The position numbers and the translations under genes are program-made. The notes beneath the pieces are model-generated. The model worked only from the letters and a program-made list of their open reading frames with translations. It was not told where the DNA came from and ran no database searches. DNA of 56,382 nucleotides, from contig MU004240.1 in assembly GCA_010405405.1 (NCBI GenBank), positions 17,849-74,230 on the forward strand. Reading direction: 5' to 3'. Shown here piece by piece: positions 16,601-27,921 of the stretch (positions are counted from its first letter, which is position 1; each line of letters starts with the position of its first letter). This stretch comes from Microthyrium microscopicum (Eukaryota > Ascomycota > Dothideomycetes > Microthyriales > Microthyriaceae).

Positions 16601-16955
16601 CTAAGTTGTCCTTAGACGCGACTACGTTACAGCTAGTGGAGACTTGGCGCGATCTAATTAGCTGAGATAAGTAAAGCTTATATCAACGACAGGTCACCTT
16701 GGGATCAATTTTGAACAAGGTTATGAAGACAAACAATTATTAGAACTGATAAAGACTAAAGCAACGAATAAGCCGGGACCCTCTACCTTGTTGCAAAGAG
16801 AATGAGCAGAGGTTTTCAATTCATCCTAAGGTTGCTGCATGATCAACCTTTAATTTCGGACGCATGATAGAGTAAGAGCTGGAAGCCAGCCGTGATTCAA
16901 AAGTTAGAATCACGACTGCTATCACAAGTCCAGCATCTTACGGGCCAAATGACAA

Positions 16956-17974
16956 CTACCAACCTTGAGATTTAACGATCTCTTCAATCTTGTTCATTTC
17001 CTTGTTGATTTTTTTGAGGTTGCTCTCAACGGCTTGGACGTCGCGGACACCCGCGATCGAAATGAATGCTTCCATTCTCGCGGCGCGCGTACTCACCATC
17101 AAGGTCGCATTGCCTATGATGACCAACCGGTCTTCGGCATCGAACTAGAAAATATCATCAGCGGCCAGTTTCTTCACAATTTTGGGATACTTACCATTCC
17201 TCGGTAGCTCGTGTCGAGTGGCGGTAGATCAGCCATGGACAGCTTCGCTGCTGAGAGAACTTTCGAGGTTGCTTTCGATTTTTGCGTGGACTTGGTCATC
17301 GAACTGGCTCGCAACTCGTGATCAGAGGGCTGAGGAGGCGCGGGAGCTTGATGAGTCGGGGACCGGACAGGAGGCTGCTGAGCAGGCGCGAATTGCTGGT
17401 AGGCCGGGGACCGGAAAGGCGGCTGCTGAGTAGGCGCGGGCTGCAGGTAGGCTGGAGACTGGAGAGGCGGCTGCTGAGTAGGCGCGGGCTGCAGGTAGGC
17501 TGGAGACTGGAGAGGCGGCTGCTGAGTAGGCGCGGCCTGCTGGTAGGCTGGAGACGGGAGAGGTAACTGCTGGCCATGGCCGAGGGCATTCTGCTGCTGG
17601 TGCAGTGAGAAGCCTTGAGCGGCTTGCATAGGTGGTCGGGTAGGTGGATTCTTGGCGGGATTCGCATTGTGCTGAAGTTGCTGTCTAGGCTGCGAGGTAT
17701 TGGGCTGCGGAGTATTGGGCTGCGGAGTAGCACGCTGCTGTTGTGCTTGGCTCTTGGAGGTGGTAGAGCCCGAGGAAGGGACTTTGCGCCGTTTAGTGAC
17801 CGGGCCGAGCTTGTCGTTGACTTGATAAGCATCGGTTGTATTCGCCTGCTTGCTTGGGTTGCCACCAGAGCGGAGGCCGCGCTTGAAGTGGTGATCTCCA
17901 ACAATGCGCGGAACCAAGATCTTGCAGAATTGGCAATGATGGATAAACTTGCTGCTATCTTGGAGGATTCCTAT
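16956..17974 (-). CDS. Hypothetical protein with Cys/His motif and Pro/Gln-rich repeats; 5' end uncertain
   Basis: I do not recognise the family. The clear part is two exons: 17195-17974 and 16956-17144, joined across a 50-bp intron (17145-17194, donor gtaagt, acceptor ctag), with the stop TAG at 16956-16958. The first exon starts after a pyrimidine-rich acceptor at 17975-17976. It encodes a zinc-finger-like CxxC...HH stretch (HHCQFCKILVPRIVGDHHF), then a low-complexity segment with about five 16-residue repeats of type PLQSPAYLQPAPTQQP (48-bp tandem DNA repeats, about 17340-17570). After that comes a basic Ser/Lys-rich region. The last exon is a conserved-looking helical C-terminus ending NKIEEIVKSQGW. 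The upstream exon with the ATG was not resolved. An ATG at about 18095 lies only some 21 bp past the stop of the next gene, so fusion with that gene cannot be excluded. Confidence 0.6.
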
Positions 17975-18117
17975 CTGTTCAGGGATGCAGGGAAATTGTG
18001 AGCAGCAGAATTATGAGAGACAGAGGAAAGACGACAAGTAGCTGCAATATCAGACCCATCCACTAAGATCCGACGTCGTTGACCATGAACCTTCATTTGA
18101 CGACCCTTCCGTACTTT

Positions 18118-20685
18118 CTACGGGTCTCCTGGTTTTTTGAACGTGACTTTTGACTTGAAAGACTTGACTTTTCTTCCAGTGCCTCTCAGCATTGGCATCG
18201 TTAAAATTTTCCCAGTGGCATTCGGTGGTATGGGTGCCCGATAAGCATGCGGAGGGAGAGGTAATCCAGGAGGACGAATAGAACGAATACCTATTACAAG
18301 GTTAACCAACTAGCTTCCTTTGCTCGCATGTTTCAATTTACCTCGTGAACGCTCTTCCACGATTGCAGCGTATTCGCTACTTGATCTCGATCTTCGCCTT
18401 CTCCCAAAATCTCGAGGTCGCCTCGACGGTACTGTTCTTGCGCCCGTCCTCGAACTGGATGCAATGCTATAAAGAGAATCGGCGTCCGACCCAGATCTAG
18501 AAGAGGCCTTGCGTAACCTGCCCTCTTTGGCAGCAATCTTTGCCATCTCATCTCTTCGCTTCGCTTCTGACATTTCCTTTTCCGTCACCTCAATTTGACT
18601 TTGGAATTTTGACATGGCCATCCGCATGACAGAGTCACCGCGCTTAATCAATGAAGTTCCGTCCTGAAGCAAGGCCCAAAAATCTCGTTCTGGTGGCATT
18701 GTGCTTGCCGCAATGTGAACTGTTCGACCTAATGATGTATAAGCGTTCTGAAGGTCTACCCCTGAGAGCATTATATTCCACATGGCAATTCGGAGCTCTG
18801 CAAATAGACAACAGAAGATTACTTGGGGATAAAGCATATCAATATTCGGCTGGTTCTCAGCTACTGGTCGTGGAGCTTCTTCCATATATGTTGCGAAATC
18901 GAATGGAATTCCCCAAGGATTAGCTTGGCTATCCTGCGGCGGATACACCACAATAACTCTGTTAGTAGTAAAGTCGAGGGTAGTATTGCAGGTCACAGCC
19001 TCAGTTACATGCTCCTTTGATTTGAAAACTAAGCTTCGAAAGTCGCTGCAAACGATAAACAGAAGAGCCAATGTCTGCATCTCAATGGATTCTACGTCAA
19101 AAAGCTGTGAAAGTTCCACGTCCAGCTCCGAGAACGTTTTCATGGTCCCACGGCTCCACATAATTCTGTCTGTTTTGAGGTCTTGATTGATAGCCTCCGT
19201 CACCTTGGCCAACATGGATGTCTTCTTCTCATCCGTAAGTGTAGAATATGGCAAAACTTCCTTGCCAAGCCCCAGCAAGAGTCTCAACCGATTCTGTGGG
19301 AAGACTTTGTTTAATAGTGCATCTTCGTCATCGTGTTTCATAGCTGGGCCCAGTAAATAGCCCCGCGGACTAGACTTTAAGTTCAAGAATGACAGCACTA
19401 TCGCGCAGACTTCCGTCTTATGCATCCAAGCACCTAGATCGGGGCTAGAATCCCGCTCAACGAAACAGTAGGGCCCTTCTGTCGCCCACCCTCTGCTTGG
19501 TTCTGGTTCCGGTAGCTCGGCAGATCGTTGCTCTTCAATCTTATACAAGCCTGGTAGCTTGAGCTGGACATCAAACGCAATACGCTCACGCCAAAGTGAA
19601 ACTTCATCTTGATTCGGACCCACAATCTTCCAGACCAGTTTGAGCGGCTCTTCATCTTCGCTGTCACTTGTCGATGCTTTTCTACGCCGGCGTTGGGTGG
19701 AGTGATGATGACTTTGAAAACGACCTGCTTTTTTACCGCCCAACGCGACCTTGGGGACTTTGAGATCATAGAGTTTGCCACTTTTCGACGGAAGGAGACC
19801 AAGAAAGAGATAAAGAAGAGACTTTGGATGGAGATCGTTATTGTTTAGACTTTGCATCTGGGATAGTGAATGCGCTCTGAAGCATATTCTGTCCAGATCA
19901 TCGCCAAAGATCAGATCTACCGGGCGTTTGGGTAACGTACACCAAATACCAGTTAGCCCAGACAAGGCTGAGTCGTTAAACATCGTCATCTCTGCGTCAA
20001 TTTCGGCTTCTTGGGCTATGCCCATATCTTCGCGATTGGCATATCGACCTTTGAGGCCAATAAGAAGAAGCCATCCGCGATGGGCAGGCAGGTAGCTTTG
20101 CTTTTTGTGAAACTGTAGAAAGTCACCATAAACAAATTCCAATCCATATATTCTCAGTAAGGTAGAAAAGTTCGCCCAGCCAGTGAAAGATGTGAATCTA
20201 CCAGCATTAGGAAGAAAATTGGATGACAGCGTCAATATGTTAAAATTCGGAGATTTCCGTAGATTCGGAACCTTGACTTTTCGGAAAAACCTTTCCTTGA
20301 GGATCGCGATACCTGTAGAAATGTAGGTACCTTGAGGATCGTCGACATCTTGGAGGGCGAGATACCGGTCTGTTCTGGTGGCGCGGTAAAAGAGATATGT
20401 TGGAAGAATGCCTACTACCTCTGCTGCGCGTTCTGTGGTTATCACCCTAGAAAATTGCTGGCTTTCTAGACAGAAACCAGAGATCGTTTATTATTGGCTG
20501 CTTCAAAGTCTTGGCGGAGAACATCAAAGTATTGGCCAATCAGCTTGATTACCTGGGCCCTATTTTATGAGTGTACTTTTCTAGGGTGATAACCACAGAA
20601 CGCGCAGCAGAGGTAGAGCTACGATAGCGAGAATGGAGGCGAGCCATGTTCCAACAACTCCAAGAAGATCAAGTGTGTCTGTCAT
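18118..20685 (-). CDS. Conserved fungal hypothetical protein with N-terminal membrane helix, interrupted by a MITE
   Basis: The likely start is the ATG at 20683-20685. The first 24 codons (to 20614) give a hydrophobic helix, MTDTLDLLGVVGTWLASIL onward. The frame then enters a 196-bp inverted-repeat element and meets TAG inside its terminal repeat. Beyond the element the same frame resumes at 20415 with VGILPTYLFYRATRTD and stays open to a donor gtaaat at 18336-18341. A 51-bp intron (18291-18341) leads to the last exon, 18118-18290, which is proline-rich and then basic (GRKVKSFKSKVTFKKPGDP). Leaving out the element and one TA gives an uninterrupted frame of 772 codons. The product has an acidic/basic linker (STSDSEDEE) and a Ser/Arg-rich tail; I know no function for it. 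The gene is probably disrupted. Splicing from a GT in one terminal repeat to an AG in the other could keep frame, but this is speculative. Confidence 0.7.
20418..20613. mobile_element. 196-bp MITE with 37-bp terminal inverted repeats and TA target duplication
   Basis: Positions 20418-20454 and 20577-20613 are perfect inverted repeats of 37 bp, beginning CCTCTGCTGCGCG. Each end is flanked by TA (20416-20417 and 20614-20615), the duplication made by Tc1/mariner-type transposases. The roughly 120-bp centre has no coding capacity. Taking out the element plus one TA restores the reading frame of the surrounding gene exactly, which is strong evidence that this is an insertion. Confidence 0.85.
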
Positions 20686-21284
20686 GTCGTTGGCGGCTGT
20701 CAGAAAACAACTCGGATAGATGAAAAGACAGGTTGCGGATATATGTTACTCATTGAGGCTTCAAGCTTCTTGAAGGCCAGTCAACATTTTGCCACGGCCA
20801 TTGGTAGATGGCTCCTCGCACAGCCTCTGCATGTTGTTGCTTACTATGTACTGAAGCGACGTGCATTAGCCCATGCAAAAATACGAGCAAAACTTTCTCT
20901 TTCATGGTAGAGCGTCAGGCCACCCGTCAAATAAACCGGCTTCGGGGGCTCAGCTGACAGTTTGGGCGGCTTTGCGTGAGGCTCAAAGGTCCGGGGGTCT
21001 TCATCTTTTCTCTTCCTGGCAGTAAACAATCACATTCTACCCCTGAACCCAAACAGGCTGGCAGCTCGGCGCTCGCTCTCGCCCAGCGGGAATTGCGAAT
21101 AGGAGGCGGTGACATCGCTTAAGCTTCAATACTATCAAGTCGAAAGCCTACCGTATCACTGCCGCAATCACGCTGTAGATAGATTCGATTTTAGGCACGA
21201 CCTTCAAGGTGTCAAGTATCAGACTCTGGAGTCTGGGGGCACAATAAGGGGATTGAATCAGGCGCTTGTTAATAATACGGGTTA
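20686..21284. other. Intergenic region upstream of the interrupted hypothetical gene
   Basis: No convincing gene is seen; the short open frames here have no recognisable content. The proximal part is the probable promoter of the minus-strand gene starting at 20685. A 15-bp word, tcgcttaagcttcaa, occurs at 21115-21129 and again at 21778-21792 beyond the next element. Confidence 0.5.
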
Positions 21285-21758
21285 CAGTGCTATCAGGGTT
21301 CTGTTGTCCCCCTCTAGATTTGAATGGTTTGCAGAACACGCCGTAATTAGGTAGATGTACGGGATTGGTTGGGAGTTATAGTACAAATTTATAGGGAGGC
21401 GCCTAGTCGCGGCCCATTAGCAGCCCTTAAAAACTATCCTTCCTAAATACTATATCTTGTATCGCTTTTAAAGCTATATTCGCGACTTAGAGAGCAAGAT
21501 TCTAGTACTAAAAACTGCTCGCTACTAGCTTTAAGATATACTAAAATACTAAAATTTAAGATATTTAATAAAAATTTAGCTTTAGAACTAATAATATTAT
21601 TGTTTAGGAAGATAATAGAGTTAGTAAGATTAATTTAAGGGGCTACGCCGCTAAATTTATATACTAACACACTCTTCAGATCTTCTCGCCCTCTAATCAG
21701 GCCCTAAAGCGCCATTTCATGTTTTTAGGGGGGGGACAACAGAACCCTGATAGCACTG
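21285..21758. mobile_element. Tc1/pogo-type non-autonomous element with RIP-like interior
   Basis: The ends 21285-21312 and 21731-21758 are perfect 28-bp inverted repeats starting CAGTGCTATCAGGG, each flanked by TA (21283-21284 and 21759-21760). CAGT-type ends with a TA duplication are typical of Tc1/mariner-pogo elements. About 21430-21660 is AT-rich with TpA enrichment, unlike the GC-balanced ends, so the interior may be a decayed transposase region or nested AT-rich DNA. No open frame remains. The 474-bp total is too short for an autonomous element. Confidence 0.75.
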
Positions 21759-22308
21759 TAAGCGCGAGTGGCAGGGCTCGCTTAAGCTTCAAATGTTGAT
21801 CGCCACGTTGACCACGCCTCCCGGCCCGCTCCGAACCCCTGAACTGACCATTTACATCAACGTCAACCTTTGTTCGCCCAGGCATACGGTACCTACATCT
21901 GCGTCAATCTGCACTCACCTCTTTTCACCTTCGTAGTAAATCAGTGACCGGTTCCTCAAGGTCTCTGTCTCGCTTGTTGGATTATTGTCCGCGCACCGTA
22001 GTATCACACCCGACACCTTGAAGCACCATTATACACTTCTCCAAAGTCTTCCAGGTTGCCACCGTAGGTCTGTTTGTAAAATCGCCTTTTCGCGTCACAG
22101 ACATCTTAGTACAGTGTACATGTCTCTTCGAGCAGCACGTCTGCGGGACGAGTAAAGATCTGCATGGCCTGACCGGATCCACGCCATCATCTTCAGGCAC
22201 ATTTACACGACAACATACGCGGAGTACGGACTGCTTATGTGAAGCACACCGTTGCAGCTCACAAATTACCACTATACGTTTCATTGTTTCTTAAACGGTA
22301 TCACCTAT

Positions 22309-23276
22309 CGAAAGCTCGGGCTTGATATTATATCTAATGATAGCTCAACTGAAGGCCTCTTTGAAAAGGGGCTGATAACTTGTAAGAGTGGAAATTTACA
22401 AGCTCTCAAATGGTCGATCAAAGCTGGCCTCTTCCAGGACCCGGCGACACTGCATAGTCCCTTCTCGGTCGCCATCCTCAAGGGCTAAGCGGCATACATG
22501 AATCTCATTGGAGCTGCTAGTATCAGTGGTCAAGCAGATATAGCGAGATATCTTCTTGCCGATTTTCATTGGAATTTCATAAAGCATGAGGATAATGCTC
22601 TATCAAATTATCGGTAGCTTATCGCCGGAAACCCTTCAATTTTCATCACAGTGGAGGCTACGACTCTTCATCAGATCTACAGATGGGTGAGTTTCACTGC
22701 TTCCATACATTTGAAAGTTCTTATCAAGTTGGCTACCGACGTCGTACGCTTGGCGTGGATCGCAATTGGTGCTGGCTTATCTGTAAACCATGATCTCCTC
22801 GAACCCGACTTAGCATCACCTTGAAATAGGTTCTCGTTCGACCAAAACATTTGAGCTATACTATCACCCTCGGCCCTGACGGTAATGTCCTACAGTACGC
22901 TTCAGCAGGAGATACTTTGCCCTATTCTGTTCCAGGCTTTCGGTATCCAGACCAGGAAGATGCCAGTGTTCGCAGTGTGCTAAATTTTTCTTCTATCCGG
23001 CTTGGAGAAGCAGGACGTAGCTTGAAATCGAAGGACATGTTTGTCTTGAAACCCATGGATGAATACAACGAGCGCTTGAAGAGCCTAGCGTACTTCATTG
23101 GATTGCAACATGTAACACTGAAGGCTGCTGGTCCTCAAGTTCATCTAGAAACCTTAATGATCATGATCATCTCACTGGCATTGTGGAACGAGTTCATTCA
23201 CGATTGGATACCCGTCGGAAGGAGTCTTGGTGCGAGCCTTGGGGCTTTCCTTTCACTGCCGTCAACAAGCTATTGA
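22309..23276 (+). pseudogene. Decayed ankyrin-repeat protein gene
   Basis: A reading frame from about 22309 runs through two in-frame stops, TAA at 22486 and TAG near 22618. It encodes ankyrin-like text: GNLQALKWSIKAGLF, then ISGQADIARYLLADFHW. It continues to about 22824 and, after a frame shift, into a second frame from 22851 to 23276 (ITLGPDGNVLQYASAGDT and following). The continuity of sensible protein across stops and a shift indicates a dead gene. A gtgagt near 22687 could be a former intron donor. The second part (ending near 23276) is not a recognised domain and might belong to a neighbouring gene. Confidence 0.55.
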
Positions 23277-23609
23277 TATGTTCAAGTTATCGTTCTTTTA
23301 TCGCGGTAAAGCTCACCAAAAGGCCCATCTGGCCTTCACAAGCAGTACTGTGAGGGATTGCTCAATGCTCATCCAAAAGAAGAATTGACTACAGGTACCT
23401 CGACAAAGATACCTACAGCCACTGCCTGGGATCTAAAGATAAAGAGGAATAAATTCACGGTGCACCAAAACCAAAGCCCGGCACGTCAAGTCTCTTTTAA
23501 TGATGAGAGCATGTGTTCAGTCATAGGTGAAGAGGTCAATGTGAGGTTGCATACATGTGAAGTATGAGCTCGAATTTGAATTTTCGTAGTCATGTAGCAA
23601 TCTGTGAAT

Positions 23610-24175
23610 GGAGAGGGTCGGCAGGCCATTTGGAGTACCCTCGGAACGCGATCCGCAGGTACTCGGAAGGCGTTTTTACTCCTCGAATAGGAATAGCGCG
23701 CAAAAGAGTAAAAGTCGTTTTTACTAAGTAAAATCGACTTGCACTCCACTTTTACTTCCCATGCTGACCTACTATTAACCTATTTTGGAATAGTACTAAG
23801 GTTGAGTTGACTTTAGAGTCGTTTTGGACGTTAAAGAGCTATATTCCTATTCTTCTACCTGTACCTACCTACGTAAAGATGCTAAGAATATAGATTTGAA
23901 TATTGGATTGATGTATACGCGTTTAGGCACCTAGAGTATAACGTAAGTTTTGGGCTATTTTGGGCTATTTTGGGTCTTATGGAGTAGAATATCAATAGAT
24001 ATATCGCAAAGTCATGGCACAAAAACGCCCACAGGGGGAATTACTATAAGGGCAGTTTCTGCAGTTTGATATCGGAAGATGTTAGGGGCTAGGCTAATTC
24101 CAGCGTAGATCGCCAGTCAAAATCCGCAGTAAAAGTGGAGTCAAAATCCTAGGAATTTGGCTGCCGACCCTCTCC
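23610..24175. mobile_element. 566-bp terminal-inverted-repeat element, possible PIF/Harbinger type
   Basis: The ends carry a perfect 15-bp inverted repeat, GGAGAGGGTCGGCAG, at 23610-23624 and 24161-24175; similarity continues for a few bases with a 1-base offset. Both sides are flanked by AAT (23607-23609, 24176-24178), a 3-bp duplication as PIF/Harbinger elements make. The interior has a second repeat pair (cactccacttttac near 23740 and its inverted counterpart near 24145) and three tandem ctattttggg units around 23950. No transposase frame is seen. Confidence 0.6.
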
Positions 24176-24179
24176 AATG

Positions 24180-25100
24180 CGAAGTCTACTCAACGTATTC
24201 TACTGCCCCGTCGCATCACCATCTTAGTGTGACAGCATTAATTGACGCAGTAAATTTCGAGAATCCATCACTTTCCTGTCAGCTCGTCGAATAGCGAAAT
24301 GTAGATGAGTCGATGCAAGAGCTGAGTTGCTCCGAAGAAGGGCACCCAGTTCTGTTTCTTACTCTACTCTTACATCCTGCAGAGTTGAGTTTTTATATCA
24401 GGATCACCTTCTCAGAGCAACCCGTTAATCGAGGAGAAAGACATCATAGCAACGTCACAAAAACACCATACCTCCCATCGCATTCGATGGCGCCCATAGA
24501 AAGCGATTGAAAATGAGTGCTGTGGCTACCGCCGAATGCAGCCAAACCACGCATTGCGTCGAGCGCGTCGCAAACCCCCGGAGAGTTGAGCAACGCTAAA
24601 ATCAAAATGTTAAAGAAAACCGACAACGTAGAATACTGAGAAAGGGGATATTTTATAGACTCTGGCGTGTTTGCGTGTCTGGATAAGTACTTTGCCCCTC
24701 CCCTAGATTTATGTACCCCACCACCGCTACCGGTCGGTACCTATCAGGCCAATCACTTTTTATACGACGTCTGTATTGTCTCCAACCACCATACATAATT
24801 TTTACGCTTTTCGTTTCTGGAAAGTCTGGACAAGAGATATAGCTAGGCTGTTTCAAGCGACCGGAAGGAACAAGTCAAGGTCTCGGGAGTCGTGGCGACA
24901 AACAACCAAGAGCTCCTTTCTAATCTCAGAAAGCAGTTGCTAGAGGCCCAAATTAGGATTGCGGCTCATTTGCCGTAGCATGAACAACATATCTTCGAAA
25001 CAAAGGCCATAACAATCATCTGGCTGGGAGATTCGCCATAACGTATCCCGCCTCTAGAAAACATCATACATCATTTCAGTCCTCTCACAACCACAGCGAA
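24180..25100. other. Gene-free stretch upstream of ECT1
   Basis: I see no gene, RNA or clear repeat here. The part nearest 25100 is presumably the ECT1 promoter and 5' UTR. Confidence 0.4.
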
Positions 25101-26686
25101 ATGGCTGAAGATCATGTAAATACTTCTGGCTTGAGACTAAAGATATTTCTAACTTTGTCTTCCAGGAATGTTGGATACCGAAGCCAGGCGAGTGGCCTGT
25201 TGATCCGCAAGAAGACATAGCTGTCTCAGAAGATAGAATCTGGATAGATGGATGCTTCGACTTTGCCCATCACGGTCAGTCATGGTTGAGAAGTCGTAAG
25301 CGCCATGTCTAACGGCTATCAGGTCACGCTGGAGCATCTCTCCAGGCACGGAAGCTCGGAAAGGAGCTTTTAGTTGGCATTCACTCAGACGAAGATATTT
25401 TGGACAACAAGGGTCCAACAGTGATGACCCTTCCTGAGCGGTAAGTCGTCAATCTAGCAGCTTACAAGTCTTCTCTAACTTCATCAGTATTTCCTCGGTA
25501 GAAGCATGTCGCTGGGTTACCAAAGCAGTTCCCCATGCGCCATACGTTACTTCACTTCGATGGGTTTCGCACTACGGCTGTCAGTATGTTGGCCATGGCG
25601 ACGATATTACATCAGACAGCAGCGGAGAAGACTGCTATCGTTTTGTGAAAAAGGCCGACCGCTTCAAAGTTTTCAAACGAACACCTGGAATCTCCACCAC
25701 AGATCTCGTTGGCCGAATGCTGCTATGTACACGATCTCACTTTATCAACTCTCTGGAATCAGTTCTTGCGGGACAGGAAGGAGATGGTGGAGATACAGAG
25801 CGCCAGGTTCGAGGCGAAGAAATGACGCAAAGAATCAAAGATTATGCTTCAGATGCGACTGGGTTCAATCCGTCATCCCAAGTCTGGAGCTGGACCCCCA
25901 CGGATCGAAATTACTTCCGCAAGCAGGGTGAAGTACCGGACGATAGTGGTACATTCAAATTGATGACGGCCGGAAAAGAATCTCGCAAAGATCAGAGGGT
26001 GGTATATGTTGATGGCGGCTTCGATTTATTTTCATCGGGTCATATCGCATTCCTGGTCAAAGTAATCGAGATGGAAGAAGAGAAAGCGAAGAAAACAGGC
26101 TGGTACACCGAAGAAGCCAAAGCAGCGCGACTGAAAGATGCAGGAGAGGATTACGGCCCAGCTTATGTTGTTGCTGGAGTTCATGACGACGCAGTGATCA
26201 ATCACTTCAAAGGGGTTAACTATCCCATCATGAACATCTTTGAGCGCGGTCTCTGTGCTCTACAATGCAAGGTATATCTAGACTGGAGGCCCCAAATGAG
26301 ATTCAGTCTAACACTTTCTTTAGTACATCCACGCCGTAATATTCTCCGCACCATTCGTGCCCACTGCATCCTACCTCAAAGCAATTCCCTACGGCCTCCC
26401 AGCGGCTGTCTATCATGGACCCACCTCATTCATGCCGTTCATCCAGGACCCTTATTCGGCTGCTAAATCACTTGGAATCTTCATAGAGGTATCTACTCAT
26501 GACTTCTCGCACGTAAACGCGGGCGAAATTGTCGAGCGTATTTTGCAGAGTAGGGCCTTGTACGAGGAGCGTCAACGTGTCAAAGGTGTCAAAGGCTTGG
26601 GTGAGGAAGCCACGAGGACACGAGAGATCTTGGAGGAGGAGGCAAGGCAGAAGGCAGCTGAAAGGAGAGAGGAGGCGGGAATTTGA
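25101..26686 (+). CDS. ECT1: Ethanolamine-phosphate cytidylyltransferase
   Basis: This enzyme makes CDP-ethanolamine from CTP and phosphoethanolamine, the regulated step of the Kennedy pathway to phosphatidylethanolamine. Exons by splice signals: 25101-25115, 25166-25274, 25323-25440, 25488-26271, 26324-26686; the phases agree and give 462 aa. The protein has two cytidylyltransferase folds. The first has IDGCFDFAHHGHAG, with the HxGH motif split by intron 2, and FKRTPGISTTD, the RTxGISTT signature. The second has VDGGFDLFSSGHIAFL, where the first His of HxGH is Ser, then VVAGVHDDAVIN. The C-terminus is a charged helix (EEATRTREILEEEARQKAAERR). The first exon encodes only MAEDH. A GT-rich tail ends in TGA at 26684-26686. 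Confidence 0.93.
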
Positions 26687-27045
26687 TGGAAGAATGAGAA
26701 AGACGTGATACTTCTGATTTGCTTTGTAGTATTTTGTACGATGGCTATCAACAGCTCTTGCGCTGCAGCGCTGCGACTTGGACCAGACCTTCTGATAGAT
26801 GAATTTTAACACATTCAGACGATATATCGCTTGAGCGCTCCTTCCGTCTACAGTGCCTTTTCTCCTGATCCCCGAATCGGAAGGCTCGCTCTCCCTTTCC
26901 AGGTGAGGATATCCAAAATTGCCAGAGCCTTTGAGGCCTCTAGTGAACGGCGCCGGTGACTGAAATTAGTAAAGTGCGATCACGCGCCTCCAGTCACGGC
27001 TTGAGCCGAATACTGACGCCTTCCATGTTGTTGAAAGAAGAAGCG

Positions 27046-27053
27046 CATAAAAG
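27046..27053 (+). promoter_or_regulatory. TATA-like box of the small secreted protein gene
   Basis: The sequence cataaaag lies about 106 bp before the ATG at 27159 and is followed by a pyrimidine-rich leader. Spacing and sequence suit a fungal TATA element; there is no transcript support. Confidence 0.35.
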
Positions 27054-27158
27054 CATGTCTTCACCATACCGGCATTCTCTTCATTAGCACCCTACACACT
27101 GGCAGTCAATAAGATCACCAAACCGAACATCAAGCCAAAAGACGATCAACAATCGGAA

Positions 27159-27715
27159 ATGAAGCTCACTACAGTCCTGACCGCTCTCTTCGCAGCCTGC
27201 GCCATGGCAAGCGCCATCCCACCCACCACCGCTTCCTTGGGTATGTCTCCTCCTACCCTCTCATCTCACCACCATCTAACCCGCCCAGAATCTCCTTCCA
27301 TCAATTCAACCATCCTCGCCACCAATATCTACACTGCCCGCTGCAACACAGGCAACATCAACCTCGGCGACGCACGCATCTGTTCCGGCCTCATCGCCGG
27401 CCGCGGCACCTGTGTCGTCGATGAGCAGTCCCAGTTCTGCGTCTGGGGCAGCGCCTACATTTCCGGCCGTACTTTCTTCGAGGGCAAAGAGAAGCCGCAG
27501 GTAATCCACACAGACTGTGAGAAGGTAGCCAAGACGTTGGATCAGATTATCGGCATGTGTGGAAGCCGAGGCGGTAAGTCATGAGAAAGGATGATGGGTG
27601 GGAAGTGATGCTGACGAGGGATATAGGTTCGATGGGCGTGGTTAGTGGTGTGGCATTGGTTGGTGGTCCGGATACTCGGGATATCATTGTTCATTTGGCT
27701 CCTCATTGGGTTTGA
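27159..27715 (+). CDS. Small secreted cysteine-rich protein, candidate effector
   Basis: The exons are 27159-27240, 27289-27573 and 27627-27715. The introns of 48 and 53 bp have gtatgt and gtaagt donors; the first has a ctaac branch site. The product is about 151 aa. It starts with a typical signal peptide (MKLTTVLTALFAACAMASA), followed by a short mature protein with six Cys (RCN, RIC, GTC, QFC, TDC, GMC) and no recognised domain. Glycine-rich spacing and even Cys number suggest disulfide bonding outside the cell. The first intron is a multiple of three without stops, so its retention would still give a protein. Function unknown; small secreted cysteine-rich proteins are a usual class of fungal effector or surface protein, but that is inference. 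Confidence 0.75.
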
Positions 27716-27921
27716 GAACGCCGGTATGTTTGAACTCGAGACGATTGAAATCGATTCGATAAACGGTATCGGATTTGGTGGATGGCATGCCGAGTTCTGG
27801 GCGGGTGTATGCTTCTAGTCTGATGGCCGGTAAGTCACCACTAAGAGGTTCGGGAATGTTGGTCTTTGCGATAGAAAGCCCTGGTTGATGACACTGCACG
27901 TGCATACAATTGATGTCTAGC